Shown here: piece after piece, positions 34,430 through 46,539 of the stretch
How positions within the stretch are numbered: position 1 is the stretch's first letter
How the letters are laid out: each line of letters begins with the position of its first letter
Source of the DNA: Coriaria nepalensis
Lineage: Eukaryota; Streptophyta; Magnoliopsida; Cucurbitales; Coriariaceae
Assembly: GCA_027186245.1 (NCBI GenBank)
Contig: CP114490.1
Span: 6,952,501 to 7,016,500, forward strand
Direction: 5' to 3'
DNA length: 64,000 bases
The notes under the pieces: generated by a model
What the model saw: the letters and a program-made list of their open reading frames with translations, nothing else
The model's database searches: none
What the model was told of the DNA's origin: nothing
Position numbers and translations under genes: made by a program

Positions 34430-35200
34430 ATCAAAAGAGAGATGAAGTAGGCAAAAAATATGATCGAGTCATCTAATAGATTGACTGATCGACTAAATCT
34501 GCCAACTAAGTGTGACTGGGCGGTCAGCCGTATCTGGTCGATCGTGACAGCCGATCGGCAGAATGAGTTTGATTGGACAGCGGGCGGCCAACGTTAGTTG
34601 ACCCATGTTGGCTGCTCGAGATCCTGAAAAGGGAAAGTCAGTCGATTCTTGGCCGAGCGACCTTCATTTCAATAAACTTTCATCAAGTTCATGGATTAAA
34701 TAGCAAAATTCAAGGATGAGCTTGTATGTCAAAGAAGACCTTTGGCTAATTCCAATAGTTTTTAAGCAAATCCAAGAGTCTCTCTGTAAATGAAAAGGAG
34801 TTTGGCTACTGAAAGAAAATTTTGGTTTGACTAATTCAATGGATCCAACACTAGAAAAGATATTTTCCAAGGGTTGAAATGCAAAATCCAAAATGACAGT
34901 ATTTTCTAGCAGTTATCGGATACTTGGCTGCCAAGTCTACCGCCGCTTATAAATATCATCCCCTGCCAAGTAAAAAAAGAACGCAACAAATAGAATACAA
35001 CAACACAAAACACTTTCCCCCCAAAGGTACTTTCTCTCTTCTGAGGTTCCACACCTTGAAGAATCTTTCGAGGCTTAGGTCTTGAAGAATTTTTTGTCCA
35101 ACACAACACTCTGCCGACTCCATACTTGGTCTTCCGATTCTTCAATAGATTCATTTGCTTTTTATTTTAGTTTCTTCATTGTAAGTCATATATATAATGA
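34430..35200 (+). other. LTR-like or promoter-leader segment, unidentified
   Basis: GC-richer than its surroundings and full of GATCG/CGATC blocks (34440-34660). It has TATAAATA at about 34948, followed by a 200-base pyrimidine/adenine-rich leader and a TTGTAAGTC stretch near 35180. The layout resembles U3-TATA-R-U5 of a plant LTR. No second copy is in the window and no reading frame is convincing, so a non-coding promoter relic remains possible. Confidence 0.3.
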
Positions 35201-37105
35201 AATATTTATTATTAGCAGTCATTATGTTTTGGTCTGTAAACGCTGGCTTATATGATATGTCTGAATGTTCGTCCAATGTTCAAACTATTTCTATCATTTT
35301 CAAAGTTTTTATGTACATTTATTAATTTTTTTTGTTCAGTAGTTTCCATATAAAAAAATATTAGAATCATTTTAACTTTTTATCTCACTTCAATAATTTT
35401 ATTAATAGTCAAATTTCTTATTATTTATGAGATTTCATTTCAATTATCACTTTATCTTAGAATCATTTATAAACAATTTTATATTTTACATTATGTAATT
35501 TAAAAATTTTAATTAAATTAGGTCACTCAAAATATTTTTATACTCCTAATAAGTCCACACTCTATTATATATTTCAATATGTCAATGCATTATTTTAAGA
35601 GTCAGAACAACTCAATTCTCTCCTCCCACCCTACCACCGCCTTGATGGGCAATTTTGACTGATGCCGTGGAGAACGGCGTCAACACATTTAGAGGATAAA
35701 GATGCAATATTATGATTTAACTACTATATAAATTTAAAAGAACCTAGAAGAATTTTCTAGGTGTAAATATATATTTTTTTAATTGTCAAGTTGTCCTCAA
35801 TACAAGACTAATAGGTAGCTATAGCCGCTAGGAGATATTTGATTTGACCTAAGTTTCTTCCTTCCTTTTTTCTTTATAGTATCCAAACTAGTTGAGGTAA
35901 GCGTAAAGCTAGACAAAAAATTGTACGGAGGCAAAATATATTATATAAACATTAGGATGGACAAAAATGTATCTTTAATGTTAACATTCGTTTAAAAAAA
36001 AAATTAATAAATTTAGTTGGCATAGGCCTTTTTTTCATTAGGAATGTTATAAGGTGGTATCATTCTCGTTCCCTTTATCCTAGTATTAGTATTGGGAATG
36101 GAAAAGAAACCTTCATTCTTGATTTGGTATCGACATTACGGGATCGGAATGAGACTAGTATGAGATCGGGATTCCCAATCAAAATTATATTATATTATAT
36201 TTATTAATTATTTAATTTATATAATAATCTAAATTTAAATTGAGGATATATAATACTCCCCTTATCAATCCTATCTCCACCTTATGTATCGTCAACACCT
36301 GACTAATCTACCGCTTAATACAAGACCACCGCTAATGATATAGGTAAAACGTCTAACTCGTTAACTCCCGTCGAAAATTAATTTTAATCACAAAATCTAT
36401 AAGCAAAGAGCTTTGGTACCCCCCCCCCTCCCCAAAAAAAAGAAAAAAGTCAACCATATTTTCTTAATTGATAGTCTAGAAATGCTCAATAGATTAGTTG
36501 AGACGTTTCGTGTCCCATTTAGGACTGTACAATCGATTGCATAAAAAGAAATTTAGAAATTTCGTAGAACGGTAGAATTGATTACATTTTCTTCATATTC
36601 GTTTGCGATAGAATTGACGTCTACTCTTTCCTTGAATTTCGGTGCAAGTGATTTTGTCAATATGATAAGGAAAAGAAAGAAAAATAAGAAAGGCAATAAT
36701 GAAGAGAAAATATGAAATATGCCCATTTTCCAAAGTATGCAAGACACAACATATTTCCACCAAAAAAAAAAAAAAAGAAAAAAAAAATGATGCTTTTTGC
36801 TCAAACCAATGGCTCTTGGAACTTCCAAATATCAGTCTTCTAGAAACATGCAATAAATAAAAGATAAGGTCTTCTAGAATGAAGAGAGAAAATTGGCCAC
36901 GATTGATTTCAATCGTCAAATAATAAGAAGTAAATTTTCCACAAATAGAGTCAATAATGTTTTGACCCTCAAGTCTTCCAACTACTTACCTAAATTCTCT
37001 CATAATATGTACTCTCTCTCATTTAATACCTTCGACCTTCAAACCATAGATATCCAAACCCATCTCACCTTCTTTGAAAACTCCTTTCTATACTTTGCCT
37101 AAAAG
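35201..37105. other. Intergenic and UGT upstream region
   Basis: AT-rich. 36040-36180 has GGGAATG / CATTCTCGTTCCC-type inverted words that could be a small transposon relic but with no defined ends. A C tract at about 36420 and an A tract at about 36763 are present. The last 200 bases before 37106 are pyrimidine-rich and probably contain the promoter and leader of the glucosyltransferase gene. Confidence 0.4.
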
Positions 37106-38566
37106 ATGAGCTCTAAAAATGGCTACAACCGATCCAAAATCTTCTTCTTACCCTTTATGTCTCCAGGCCATACAATCCCGGTCATAGACATAGCAAAGCT
37201 CTTCTCTTCAAGAGGAATCCAAACAACCATAATCACCACCCCTCTCAATGCTCCCCTCTTCTCCAAACCAATCAAAACAACCAAAAAATTAGGCAATGAA
37301 ATCCAACTCCTTGTCATCAATTTCCCGTCTAAAGAAGCTGGATTGCCCGAAGATTGCGAAAGTTTTGATTTGGCTCAAGCCCATGGTTTGATGCAAAACT
37401 TCTTCAAAGCTACCGCCATGCTTGAATCCCAAGTTGATCATATTTTAAACCAACATCGCCCAAATTGCCTTTTTGCCGACACTTTTTTCCCTTGGACTAC
37501 TAACGTTTGTGCAAAGTATGAAATTCCTAGGCTTGTTTTTCATGGAACTTGCTTTTTTGCTCTATGTGCTGCATCAAGTGTGATATCAAATAATATCCAT
37601 AAACGTGTTTTGTCGGATTCAGAACCTTTCATAATCCCGAGTTTGCCGGATGAAATCAAGATGACTCGAGGCCAATTGCCGGGTTATTTAAAACAAGAGG
37701 TGGAAACAGAGTTTACCAAGGTGTATAAAGCAAGTAAAGAAGCTGAGGTAACAAGTTATGGAATTGTTGTTAATAGTTTCTATGAGCTTGAACATGATTA
37801 TGTAGATCATTATAGGAATGTTTTGGGAAGAAAATCATGGCATATCGGACCGGTCTCGTTGTGTAATAAGGAGATTGAAGATAAAGTAGAAAGAGGGTTG
37901 GGATCTTCCATTGATGAACATGAATGCTTGAAATGGCTTGATTTGAAGAAACCCGATTCTGTTCTTTATATAAGTTTTGGAAGCAAGGGCAGTTTTGGTA
38001 CTTCACAGCTGAAGGAGATTGCCATGGCACTTGAAGCTTGTGGGGTGAATTTCATCTGGGTTGTGAAGAAACAGAAGAATGCTCAGGATCAAATTGAGGA
38101 TGCAGAGTGGTTACCTCAAGGATTTGAGAAGAGGGTAGGAGAGAGGGGGTTGATCATCAGAGGGTGGGCCCCACAAGTATTGATTCTTGAGCATGAATCA
38201 ATTGGGGGGTTCATGACCCATTGTGGGTGGAACTCAACGTTGGAAGGAGTGGCAAGTGGGGTCCCCATGGTGACGTGGCCTATCTCTGCTGAACAATTTT
38301 ATAATGAGAAGTTGGTGAGTCATGTGTTGAGGATTGGAGTCGGAGTAGGTGCTAATAAGTGGGGTGGATCATTGAGTGGAAGTGATTGTATTAAGAGAGA
38401 AGGTATTGAAAAGACTGTAAAGTGTGTTATGGTTAGCGAAGAAGGAGAAGAGATGAGAAGAAGAGCAAAAGGGTTTGGAGATTTGGCTAGGAGAGCTGTG
38501 GAAGAAGGTGGATCATCATACTTGGATTTGAATGCTTTAATTGAAGAGTTGCGATTGGGGATTTGA
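37106..38566 (+). CDS. UDP-glucosyltransferase, UGT73 family (scopoletin/flavonoid type)
   Basis: Intronless, 486 aa, full length for a family 1 plant UGT. The N-terminal acceptor domain has the catalytic His22 in FMSPGHTIP and its partner Asp125 in LFADTFFPW. The PSPG sugar-donor box spans residues 354-397, beginning WAPQVLILEHESIGGF, with HCGWNS in the middle and closing AEQ. The final Gln is usual for UDP-glucose use. Overall wording (ISFGSKGSFG, IDEHECLKWLD, GRKSWHIGP) is closest to UGT73 enzymes such as scopoletin glucosyltransferase. UGT73 members glucosylate coumarins, flavonoids or triterpenoids in the cytosol; the acceptor here cannot be told from sequence alone. The gene is single-copy in this window and intact. 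Confidence 0.93.
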   Translation: MSSKNGYNRSKIFFLPFMSPGHTIPVIDIAKLFSSRGIQTTIITTPLNAPLFSKPIKTTKKLGNEIQLLVINFPSKEAGLPEDCESFDLAQAHGLMQNFFKATAMLESQVDHILNQHRPNCLFADTFFPWTTNVCAKYEIPRLVFHGTCFFALCAASSVISNNIHKRVLSDSEPFIIPSLPDEIKMTRGQLPGYLKQEVETEFTKVYKASKEAEVTSYGIVVNSFYELEHDYVDHYRNVLGRKSWHIGPVSLCNKEIEDKVERGLGSSIDEHECLKWLDLKKPDSVLYISFGSKGSFGTSQLKEIAMALEACGVNFIWVVKKQKNAQDQIEDAEWLPQGFEKRVGERGLIIRGWAPQVLILEHESIGGFMTHCGWNSTLEGVASGVPMVTWPISAEQFYNEKLVSHVLRIGVGVGANKWGGSLSGSDCIKREGIEKTVKCVMVSEEGEEMRRRAKGFGDLARRAVEEGGSSYLDLNALIEELRLGI

Positions 38567-39839
38567 GCGATATGGTGGAATAAGAATAATTTTGTAAAGA
38601 AATCGATCTTTATGATAAAAAATAATGAGTGATTGTGGTTATATTTTACACTTTATAGTTGTCCTTTATTCGGTAGAAAAATATGTTAGAATATTATTTT
38701 CTCTAATTATCTTTGTAGTAGTAAGGATAATTTACTTATTATTTTTATACTTTGTCTATTTAAATTTTCGTTGTTACTTGTACGTATTACTCTTTCAATT
38801 ATAAGAAGGAAGCATAGCCTTCTATTCTTCTTATTTACTTTGATCAATATTGCAAAGTAGAGGTATTCAACTTGATTGATTTTGTCAGAAACTAAACAAC
38901 TCTAAACGGTCCTAGTGTTCTTACTTAAGTCTCTACTTTGTGAATATTCTAATTCTTAGTTTGGAAATTATTTGAACTTAAAACTCTTGCCCAAGATCCT
39001 TATAAACCATAAACAACACACGATTTGACATCAATCATTATGGTATGCCATGGAACAACAATTTGATAGTAATTAGGCTTATTTTCTATTTTTGTTGTAT
39101 GGAAAGTAAGTTAGCTCATTTAGAAATGGTTCATTTAAGTACTAAAATGATTTTTGCATGAGTTTTTACCTGGTAACTACAGTAATGAAGGAAAATTTGT
39201 ATTCTAATGGAAAGAAGAATAGATCCTGATATTTATTAACTATATCTTCAATTCTAATAATCTCTTGATCTTCAAATTTGAGTCTCTTAGTTACATTATG
39301 CGATTATTTCGATCAACTTACTAAAGAGCTCTTAAACTAGTCTTATTTCAAAGTTACCCTCACAACACTCAATTCTACGTTTTAGCTATGTTGATTCATG
39401 GCTAAAATTATTGATTAAGATTGAATAATTTTAACTAGCAAAATAAAGGGCATATTGGGGTGCAAGTTAATTTCCATTCTTTTCAATCTTCTTATTATGT
39501 TGTGGTAAGCTGTGTATTTGAAGTAATTTTAGCCCAAGTTGCTTATACTTAACGATCAATTCATCAAAAATTCCAATCAGTTCGGAAGAGTCTCATGTGA
39601 AAAGATCCAGTTTCTTCTTCAAGCATATGTTAATTTTATTCAGCTCGATGAGCCAGTTCAGGTCTGACTTTCAAGTTTTTACCATCTCCCATTACGATTG
39701 GCCGAAGTGGTTCGATTGGGGAGGCCTTAGTCTTTCTTCTCTCCTCATCTCTCCTGCTCTTCTCGTCATCCTCCTAATCACATTTATCTCTTCAGCCCCG
39801 TCCACTTCCTTAGATTTAACAGAGGAGATTTAGCAATCC
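38567..39839. other. Intergenic region
   Basis: 3' sequence of the UGT gene, then AT-rich DNA without recognisable genes. From about 39600 it becomes pyrimidine-rich and passes into the minus-strand retrotransposon remnant. Confidence 0.45.
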
Positions 39840-41780
39840 CTAGACTTCATTTGGCTTCCTCTAACCACTCCAACCCTATTAGGGAACTTCATGACTAAGT
39901 GTTTTGTGAAGACCATTACACCAACGACATTTTGTGAAAGGGCATCCAATGATAGCATTGCACCTAGAGATGAAGTTCACAATCATAAATTTCACCTTGA
40001 TTTTTGCCCGACATGCTTCTTCTCCCGAAGTCATAGGTAAGGTGATTATGCCTTCTTCCCTTAGAGATTTTCCAAAGAACCGGTGAGTGGGTGTTGATAG
40101 GCTCTAGTCTTGCATTGTTGATTCCCATTTTTTGAAAGGTGTACAGTGAGATAACACCTACTGCACTTTCCGTATCCACCAGGACTCAATGGATAAGGAG
40201 AGTGGAGATATTTGTTGAAATAACCAATGCTTCATTGTGAGGATAGATTATCCCTTCTTCATCACTTCGATAAAATATGATGTCAAGGTTATCTTCAAGT
40301 ATTGATGAAGGTTTGATTGAAAACACCTAGGCCTGTGTCAGATCATGGTACCACTCATTCCTTTGATATCCACTATCACCTCCTTCTAGCCCACCAATCA
40401 TAATGTGGATTTCTCCTTGAATCCTTTGGTGCTCTGAATTAACCTCGACCTTTGCTCCTCCACCCTTTTCTCTCTTCTAAACTCTTTTTCCCCTCTGTCA
40501 TCTCTTCCTTGTCCCCTTCTCTAGACATAATTATTCATGCAACCCTCGTGCACCAATCATTCAATTTTTATTTTCAAATGAGTGTAATCCAAAGTCTCAT
40601 GTCCATGATCCTCATGGTAGTGGCAATTACAAAATTTCTATCACACTGACTAGGAGTAGTTTGCATTAGAGATGGCATTTTGAAAAAATTTTGCCCCTCT
40701 ATCTTTGTAAAGATAACTTCAAAACTTTCATTTAGGGGAGTGAAGGTTTCCTGGATTGGCAACTAGCTTTCTTCTATAAGGACTCCCTCTTCTACTTTCC
40801 TTATTTTTCTCATCGTCTCTCTATTCAGTTCCTCTTATTGGATCTTCCTTTCTCTTCTTCGAATCCGAGATCCCCTTAGTGGATTAAGTGTGGTCTTAGT
40901 TCTCCTTCACTTGTGGCGTGGATGTTACTATTACAAGAAATCTTCCTTAACTCTTCGAAGGTTTTAGCAAGCGAATCAAGGTGCCTCTTGCTAGATTTAG
41001 ACATTAACTTCTCATTAGTGGTCCCCTCCAAGAATGCATGCAACACTCTCGGGTTAGCTGGCCTATCCACCCTCTTAGCTTCCTTTTGAAACCAATCTGT
41101 GTAGTCGCCCACAAGTTCTCCTAGTTGTTGCTTAATTATGTGGAGGCTGACCATTGGTTTCTTTAGCATTTTGGCTTTTAAGAAGTTGGCCAGGAATTTA
41201 GTCTTCAATATGGTCCCTAGGGTCAGAATTCCCCCTATAGGATTTGAACATAGGAGGTTTGAACTTTTTAAGGATTAGGAGGCCTAGGATTCTCGGAGTA
41301 AAAGGACTCTCATCCTCATCCTTATCTTGTTTGAATCCATCCTTCTTCAATATTGCTTCGAACATCTTAAACTTTTTCTAAACTTCACTCTCATAATTTG
41401 AACAACACTTTCCACCCTATTTAAACGATTATCTTTAGCTAAAGGTTAGGGGGGTTGAGGAGGATGGGGAGGTATTGGTTGAGCCCCCAGTTCATTACAA
41501 ATGCGCTACACAGCTCCCTCAATCCTCTCATCCATTGTTTGACTCATTTTGCCCAACTTATTTATCATAATTCCTTGCATTGCCTCCATTGCTTGAACCG
41601 ATCTAGACAAAACTCCCTCACTTTCATCCATACATGTTTCAAGGGTAGCGGTTCCTCATACACTTCTTTCCATCACTCCCCTAGCAGAACTCCTTGTCCT
41701 TCTTCCATAAAAATTGACCCGAGGGGATACAGGATGATCTACCTGCACATTTCCGCTAGCTTGCTCCATTAGCCTAACTC
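39840..41780 (-). pseudogene. Ty3/gypsy Tat-type gag-protease remnant
   Basis: On the minus strand, in order: an N-terminal gag part (about 41770-41445, MDERIEGAV, a stop, RICNELGAQPIPP), then the gag core at 41208-40876 (FLANFLKAKMLKKPMVSLH, then IIKQQLGELVGDYTDWFQKE, HAFLEGTTNEKLM). After that come the linker at 40762-40574 (TPLNESFEVIFTKIEGQNFF) and protease at 40179-39964 (MDTESAVGVISLYTFQKMG, with D-T-E instead of D-T-G). It ends before RT. It is related to, but clearly diverged from, the Tat element at 293-7680. Confidence 0.8.
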
Positions 41781-41839
41781 ATTTTCATACTCAAGTAAGA
41801 ACTCCTAGTTGCGTGAAAAGTATAGAGAAAAGCAAAAGA

Positions 41840-42893
41840 GCATATATATGGTTTTATCAACTTAGAGAAAGTCTATGATAGATTGCCTGGGGAATTAATT
41901 TGGTAGGTACTTAGAAGAAAAAATGTGTCTCAATGTTATATCGAGATTATTAAGGATATGTATGAAGATGTTGTAACTAGTGTTAAATCAGTATGAGATA
42001 TCTAGTGAATTTCATATTGTAGTAGGACTTCATCAAGGGTCGGCTTTAAGTTCATACCTATTTGCTTTAGTTATGGATGAGCTTGCAAAACATATTCATG
42101 ATGAGGTACCTTAGTGTATATTGTTAGCAAATGATATCGTCCTAATAAATGAAATAAAAATAGGCATAAATTGAAAATTAGATAAATAGCGTGAGGCTCT
42201 AAATAGTAGGAGTTTTAAAATTAGTCACTAAAAATTGGAATGTCTAGCTTGTAATTTTGGTCTCGAATCTAAAAGAATGGGTAACTCAATTGAGATTTAC
42301 GGTATGGAGGTTGAAGAGTGTGAAGTTTTTTGATATTTATGATCTATTATCCAAAAGATTAAGGGTATTCAAAAGGATATAAACCATATGATTAAAGCAG
42401 ATTAGATGAAATAGATGATGACATCAAGAGTCTTATACAATAGAAGGATACATGTGAGATTGAAATGAAAGTGTTACAAGATGATTGTCTGACTAATTAT
42501 ATATTTTGGTTCGGAGTGTTAAGTCACTACGAGACAACATATGCATAAAATGGCGATAACAGAGTTGCGTTTGTTAAGATAGATATATTGTAAAATAAGC
42601 AATGATAGAATTAGGAATGAAAAGATTAAGAGTTATATTAGGTGTTGTCCCTATAGATAATAATATTAGGGAGAGACGTCTAACATGATTTGGTCATGTA
42701 CAAAAGAAATCAAACACGGTTCCAATTCAATAAAGTTTAGATTGGTAGGTAAGTGAAGAGTGTGGATTGAGAAATATGCCGTTGAAAAACTTGGATAAAT
42801 TGATTTAGAGTGTAAGAAATTTGATGGTAAAACACAGTTCCAAGCTATTTTTAAAGAAATTTGATGGTAAAATTCAAATTAGATAAAAAAAAA
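41840..42893 (+). pseudogene. LINE (non-LTR) reverse transcriptase remnant
   Basis: Reading through stops gives GFINLEKVYDRLPGELIW, IIKDMYEDVVTSVKSV, HIVVGLHQGSALSSYLFA, LVMDELAKHIHDEVP and LLANDIVLIN. This is the ordered core of a plant LINE-type RT. The catalytic ADD is seen as AND. The C-terminal part continues (KLECLACNFGLESKRMGN, RRIHVRLK) to an A-rich end near 42893, where AAGAAATTTGATGGTAAAA is duplicated (42811 and 42855). Multiple stops and frameshifts make it nonfunctional. Confidence 0.82.
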
Positions 42894-43492
42894 TTTAATA
42901 ATTTTGACAATCATTTTTAATTTCCATCTCAATATTTTCTATTGATTTTCTGAGACAAAAAAAATCCTTAAAATTACAATTTAAAGGTTGTTTATGAAAA
43001 CAAATGAACCTTTTATTCTAGAAAATTAATCATAAATGAAGGGGGAAAAAACAAACAGACAAAACAGAATAGAAATTAAACCTCTTTGTTTAATAGAAAA
43101 ACATGTCTTCCATCCTTTTTATCCACGATTATCATCAAAACCGTCGTTACTTTGTCCCACAAAACACTTTTGACTTCCGTATCATGGTTTGCAATTTCAG
43201 ACAATATTTGTGATAAGATTATGTATGCTGATTTCTAGACATGTGTACGCCATGGACTTTTAATTCCTTGTTTTTAAGGTGCATGAATCACAATTATCAC
43301 ATGATCGGAAATGTTGTTTTAACTCACTCATGGGATCTGTAGTAGGAAAGGAACAATAATTCAATTACTTCTTTATACACCCCAATTAACTTTAAACACC
43401 TTTTTAGCCAAAACAATAACAATAATAATAATAACTTCAAACACCTTCCCTGATCTTCTTGCGCTTCCTATCATCATTCAACAAGTTGAGGC
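42894..43492. other. Upstream region of the two-exon membrane-protein gene
   Basis: No coding sequence is recognised. The segment presumably holds the promoter. An AATAACAATAATAATAATAA stretch lies at about 43413-43433. Confidence 0.4.
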
Positions 43493-43645
43493 ATGTGGAG
43501 GATCGGAGCAAGTAAAGAAAGTGATGCGAAATATGAACCGGAAAAAGATCGCCCAGTTTTTTGGAAGCAGGTTGCGTCTGCTATATTTGATAATACCTCC
43601 TCTCGCTCTTTCTGCCTTGTTTACTCCCTCCATCATCCCCGCTAA
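43493..43645 (+). other. Possible upstream ORF overlapping the main start
   Basis: An ATG at 43493 opens a 50-codon frame ([15 protein letters not shown]...) ending at TAA 43643-43645. It overlaps the main ATG (43524) in a different frame. If the transcript begins upstream of 43493 it could reduce initiation at the main start. The transcription start is not visible from sequence, so its inclusion in the mRNA is unproven. Confidence 0.3.
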
Positions 43646-44893
43646 CCCCTTTTTCACTTTAGCCTTTCTTCATTCCTTTGTCCTTCAACAACCTGTTCAC
43701 AATACTAGCACTAGCAGGACTGTGAAGGATGAGTTGGATCGGTCAAAAATGGCGGTCTGTTTGGTGGGTGGGGCCAGGAGGTTTGAGCTTACTGGACCGT
43801 CAATAGTGGACAGGATTCTTGTCGAGTATCCGAATTCGGACCTCTTCCTTCACAGCCCACTGGATGAGAACGCCTACAAGCTCTCGCTTCTGAAGAGGGC
43901 ACCTCGACTCGCAGCCGTTAAAATCTTCGATCCCGAACCCCTGCTGGAAACTGAGTCGCAACTCCAAGTCCTCACAGCGAGAGGCTCAACTAAGGGCATC
44001 CAGGTTAATTAATTTCAGAAATCAGAAATCAGGAATTGAATCATTATTACTCTTATTATGAGGCTGTGGCTCTAATCTAATTTACTTGGGAATTTAATTG
44101 CGTTTGCCAGGGGCTTGTGCAATATTTCTACCTTGTGGAGGGATGTCTAAGCCTGATCAAAGCCTACCAACAAAAGAACAACTTCACTTACGACTGGATC
44201 GTCCGAACACGAGTTGATGGGTACTGGAATGGCCCGCTCCACCCGGAAAACTTTGTTCCGGGTAAATATGTAGTCCCATCTGGATCCGCTTATGACGGAC
44301 TCAACGACCGACTAGGCATCGGAGATCTAAGCACCTCCACCATCGCTCTTTCCCGCCTCTCCCTTATCCCAAAATTAGACTCCGCGGGTTTTCGCCAACT
44401 GAACTCAGAAACCGCTTTCAAGGCCCAACTGACCACACAAGGGATTCCCTACCTCTCAAAACGTATCCCATTCTGCATCGTGACGAACTATAAATATGCG
44501 TTTCCGCCGATTCATGTGCCTGTGGCTGCAGTGTCAAGCGGAGGCCCACTCAGTGGGGCCAAGTGCAGGCCCTGCAGGCCCGTTTGTGAAGGTCGTTGTG
44601 TGGCAGATGCAATGTCACAGGTGGATATAGGGTGGGGTTGGACAAACTGGGAGAATGGGTCTCTGGATCTATGTGATGCTCACGATGATTGGGAAAAAGG
44701 GTGGGAGAAGTTGTTTGACGAAGCTGCTGGCGAAAAGTTGGCTCTTGAGAGGAAACAAGTCCGGAACTTGACGTTCGAACAGTGTGTTGCCGATTTTAAC
44801 GTCATGAAGGGGCGGACGACAATCTGGGAAGTTCCCTCGTCGGAGGAGGTGTGCTCATTGGGATTAAGGACTTGGAGTTATTTCAAGACTTAA
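43524..44893 (+). CDS. Membrane-anchored conserved plant protein of unknown function (DUF7796-like)
   Basis: Exons are 43524-44003 and 44111-44893 with a 107-bp GT-AG intron between codons, giving 420 aa. A short basic N terminus (RNMNRKK) precedes one membrane segment at about residues 17-37 ([17 protein letters not shown]), predicting a type II protein, probably in the secretory pathway. The lumenal part has [46 protein letters not shown], a Cys cluster ([12 protein letters not shown]) and [16 protein letters not shown]. The family looks like a conserved plant DUF (I believe DUF7796), perhaps glycosyltransferase-like from its topology and the RVDGYW motif. No activity is known to me, so this is inference. 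The ATG at 43524 is preferred to the GTG just before it. Confidence 0.85.
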
Positions 44894-45780
44894 CTGGTCG
44901 AATGTGCATATTTAGGTACTCTTAGATACACTGATTTAGTCTTGTAAACTGAAGGAAAAAAATGGTGGAAAATGATAGCTAGGTTACAGAATTAATCTGA
45001 GAACAGATTAAGCCACGGCCCACTAAAAACAATACGACTTTCTTTTTCGTAATCTGAGAGTACGTAGCTACACAGTACACATCGTCTATGTACTGTATGT
45101 GAGCAATAACAGTTTGGCCTAGCTACAAAAGTAAACACCCCTTTTCACCTTCAATTATCTTCATTTGATGAAGTGTGCCAATTGTGGGTCCTATACTTTT
45201 TCTTTTTCTTATGATTAATAGTTTCAAATTTTTTGCATGCTTCAGAGGTGTAATCTGAATACTATCTAGTGTCCACAAGATCTCATGATTCGTTGAAATT
45301 CAACTTGGATGTACTCTCTTAAATTTTTTTAGAAAGAGGAACCACGAGAACATCTTCGATGTTCTCTATTTTCTTGTTTGAATGCTTAATATATTTTGTT
45401 TACCTTTAATAAATCAGTCACTAAGTATAAATTATAGAACCTTCTTTGTATTTCTTGTGATTAGATCTGGGAAATCTAGGGTTTCTTGATTCATTCCAGT
45501 TTCTAGAATACAATATCTATAATTGGATTCCCATTCTGTATAAATCTGTCTATGCATATTTGATTGTGGTGAAATCAGGATTCTTATAGTATTACTGCCT
45601 AATTGAAATATGATTTCTATTATTTGTTGAAAAATCCACTCTTGAAAAATTTTGTGAATAACGTTTTTCTTTTAAAAAATTTCTTTAATTGAAATCTGTT
45701 GTTCTATTGAATCTTTCTATGTGATTTGTTCATTTTATATTGTGTTCTGCAAAACCCCGAGTGAAATAGTAACCCAAAAT
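44894..45780. other. 3' region of the membrane-protein gene and spacer
   Basis: AT-rich and non-coding. No 5' LTR matching 48676-50510 was recognised here, so the copia element that follows appears to have lost its left end. Confidence 0.45.
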
Positions 45781-46539
45781 GAGTTCGTTGAGAATGGAAA
45801 TTCCAAGTTATGACGGGAAGTCCTATTTTGGTACCTGAAAGAAAAAGAAGCGAGCACTTCTTTTACATGAAAGACTCATCTTTGCATTAGAGTCTAATGT
45901 GAAAAAGTAGCCCACATCAGATGTGGAGAAATGAGAGCTAATCATGCAGGATGCATATGATCTGTTGGATCTCAATTACTAATGGTATCGAGAATGGTAG
46001 ATGGCTCAAACACAACTTTTAAGCTATAAGTTAAATTCAAATCCTTGTATGTTACTTAGTGTGCTCCTAAATTAACATATCTAAAAGGAACATTAATGAC
46101 ATTAGTTATGTTATGATATTGCTTCAATCTTTATTTGATGATTAGTTGTTGTGAAAAAAGTCTTTGAACTATATTGGTATTGTTCCTCACTTGGTTTTTG
46201 TAGGTTTAACGACTAGAGAATTTGAACTAAATATAAGTAAAAGAACTAGCAATAATCTATTTGTTAAGGGTAAAGTTGACAAAAATGAATGTATAAATAA
46301 TATTGGTAATAACAATTAGGAGAGGTAAGAATTGATATATAAACTAATTTTTTTATTTATTTGATTGATAATCATACAAAGCGGAAGATATTTTATTCAT
46401 TTGCTTCCGGTTATTTGAAGAAGCTCTCCCCTTCAATGGGTATTTCTTTTATAAAAAGAAAACATGAGATAACAAATCTAGTCATTCAATAAGATTTTGA
46501 ATAGCTGTCTTGAATTCAAGTTTGTTATGTTTAGCGCTT

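Noticed and set aside
34664..35154. Two consecutive minus-strand frames (75 and 82 codons)
   Set aside because: No domain, and the plus strand here looks like an LTR promoter and leader.
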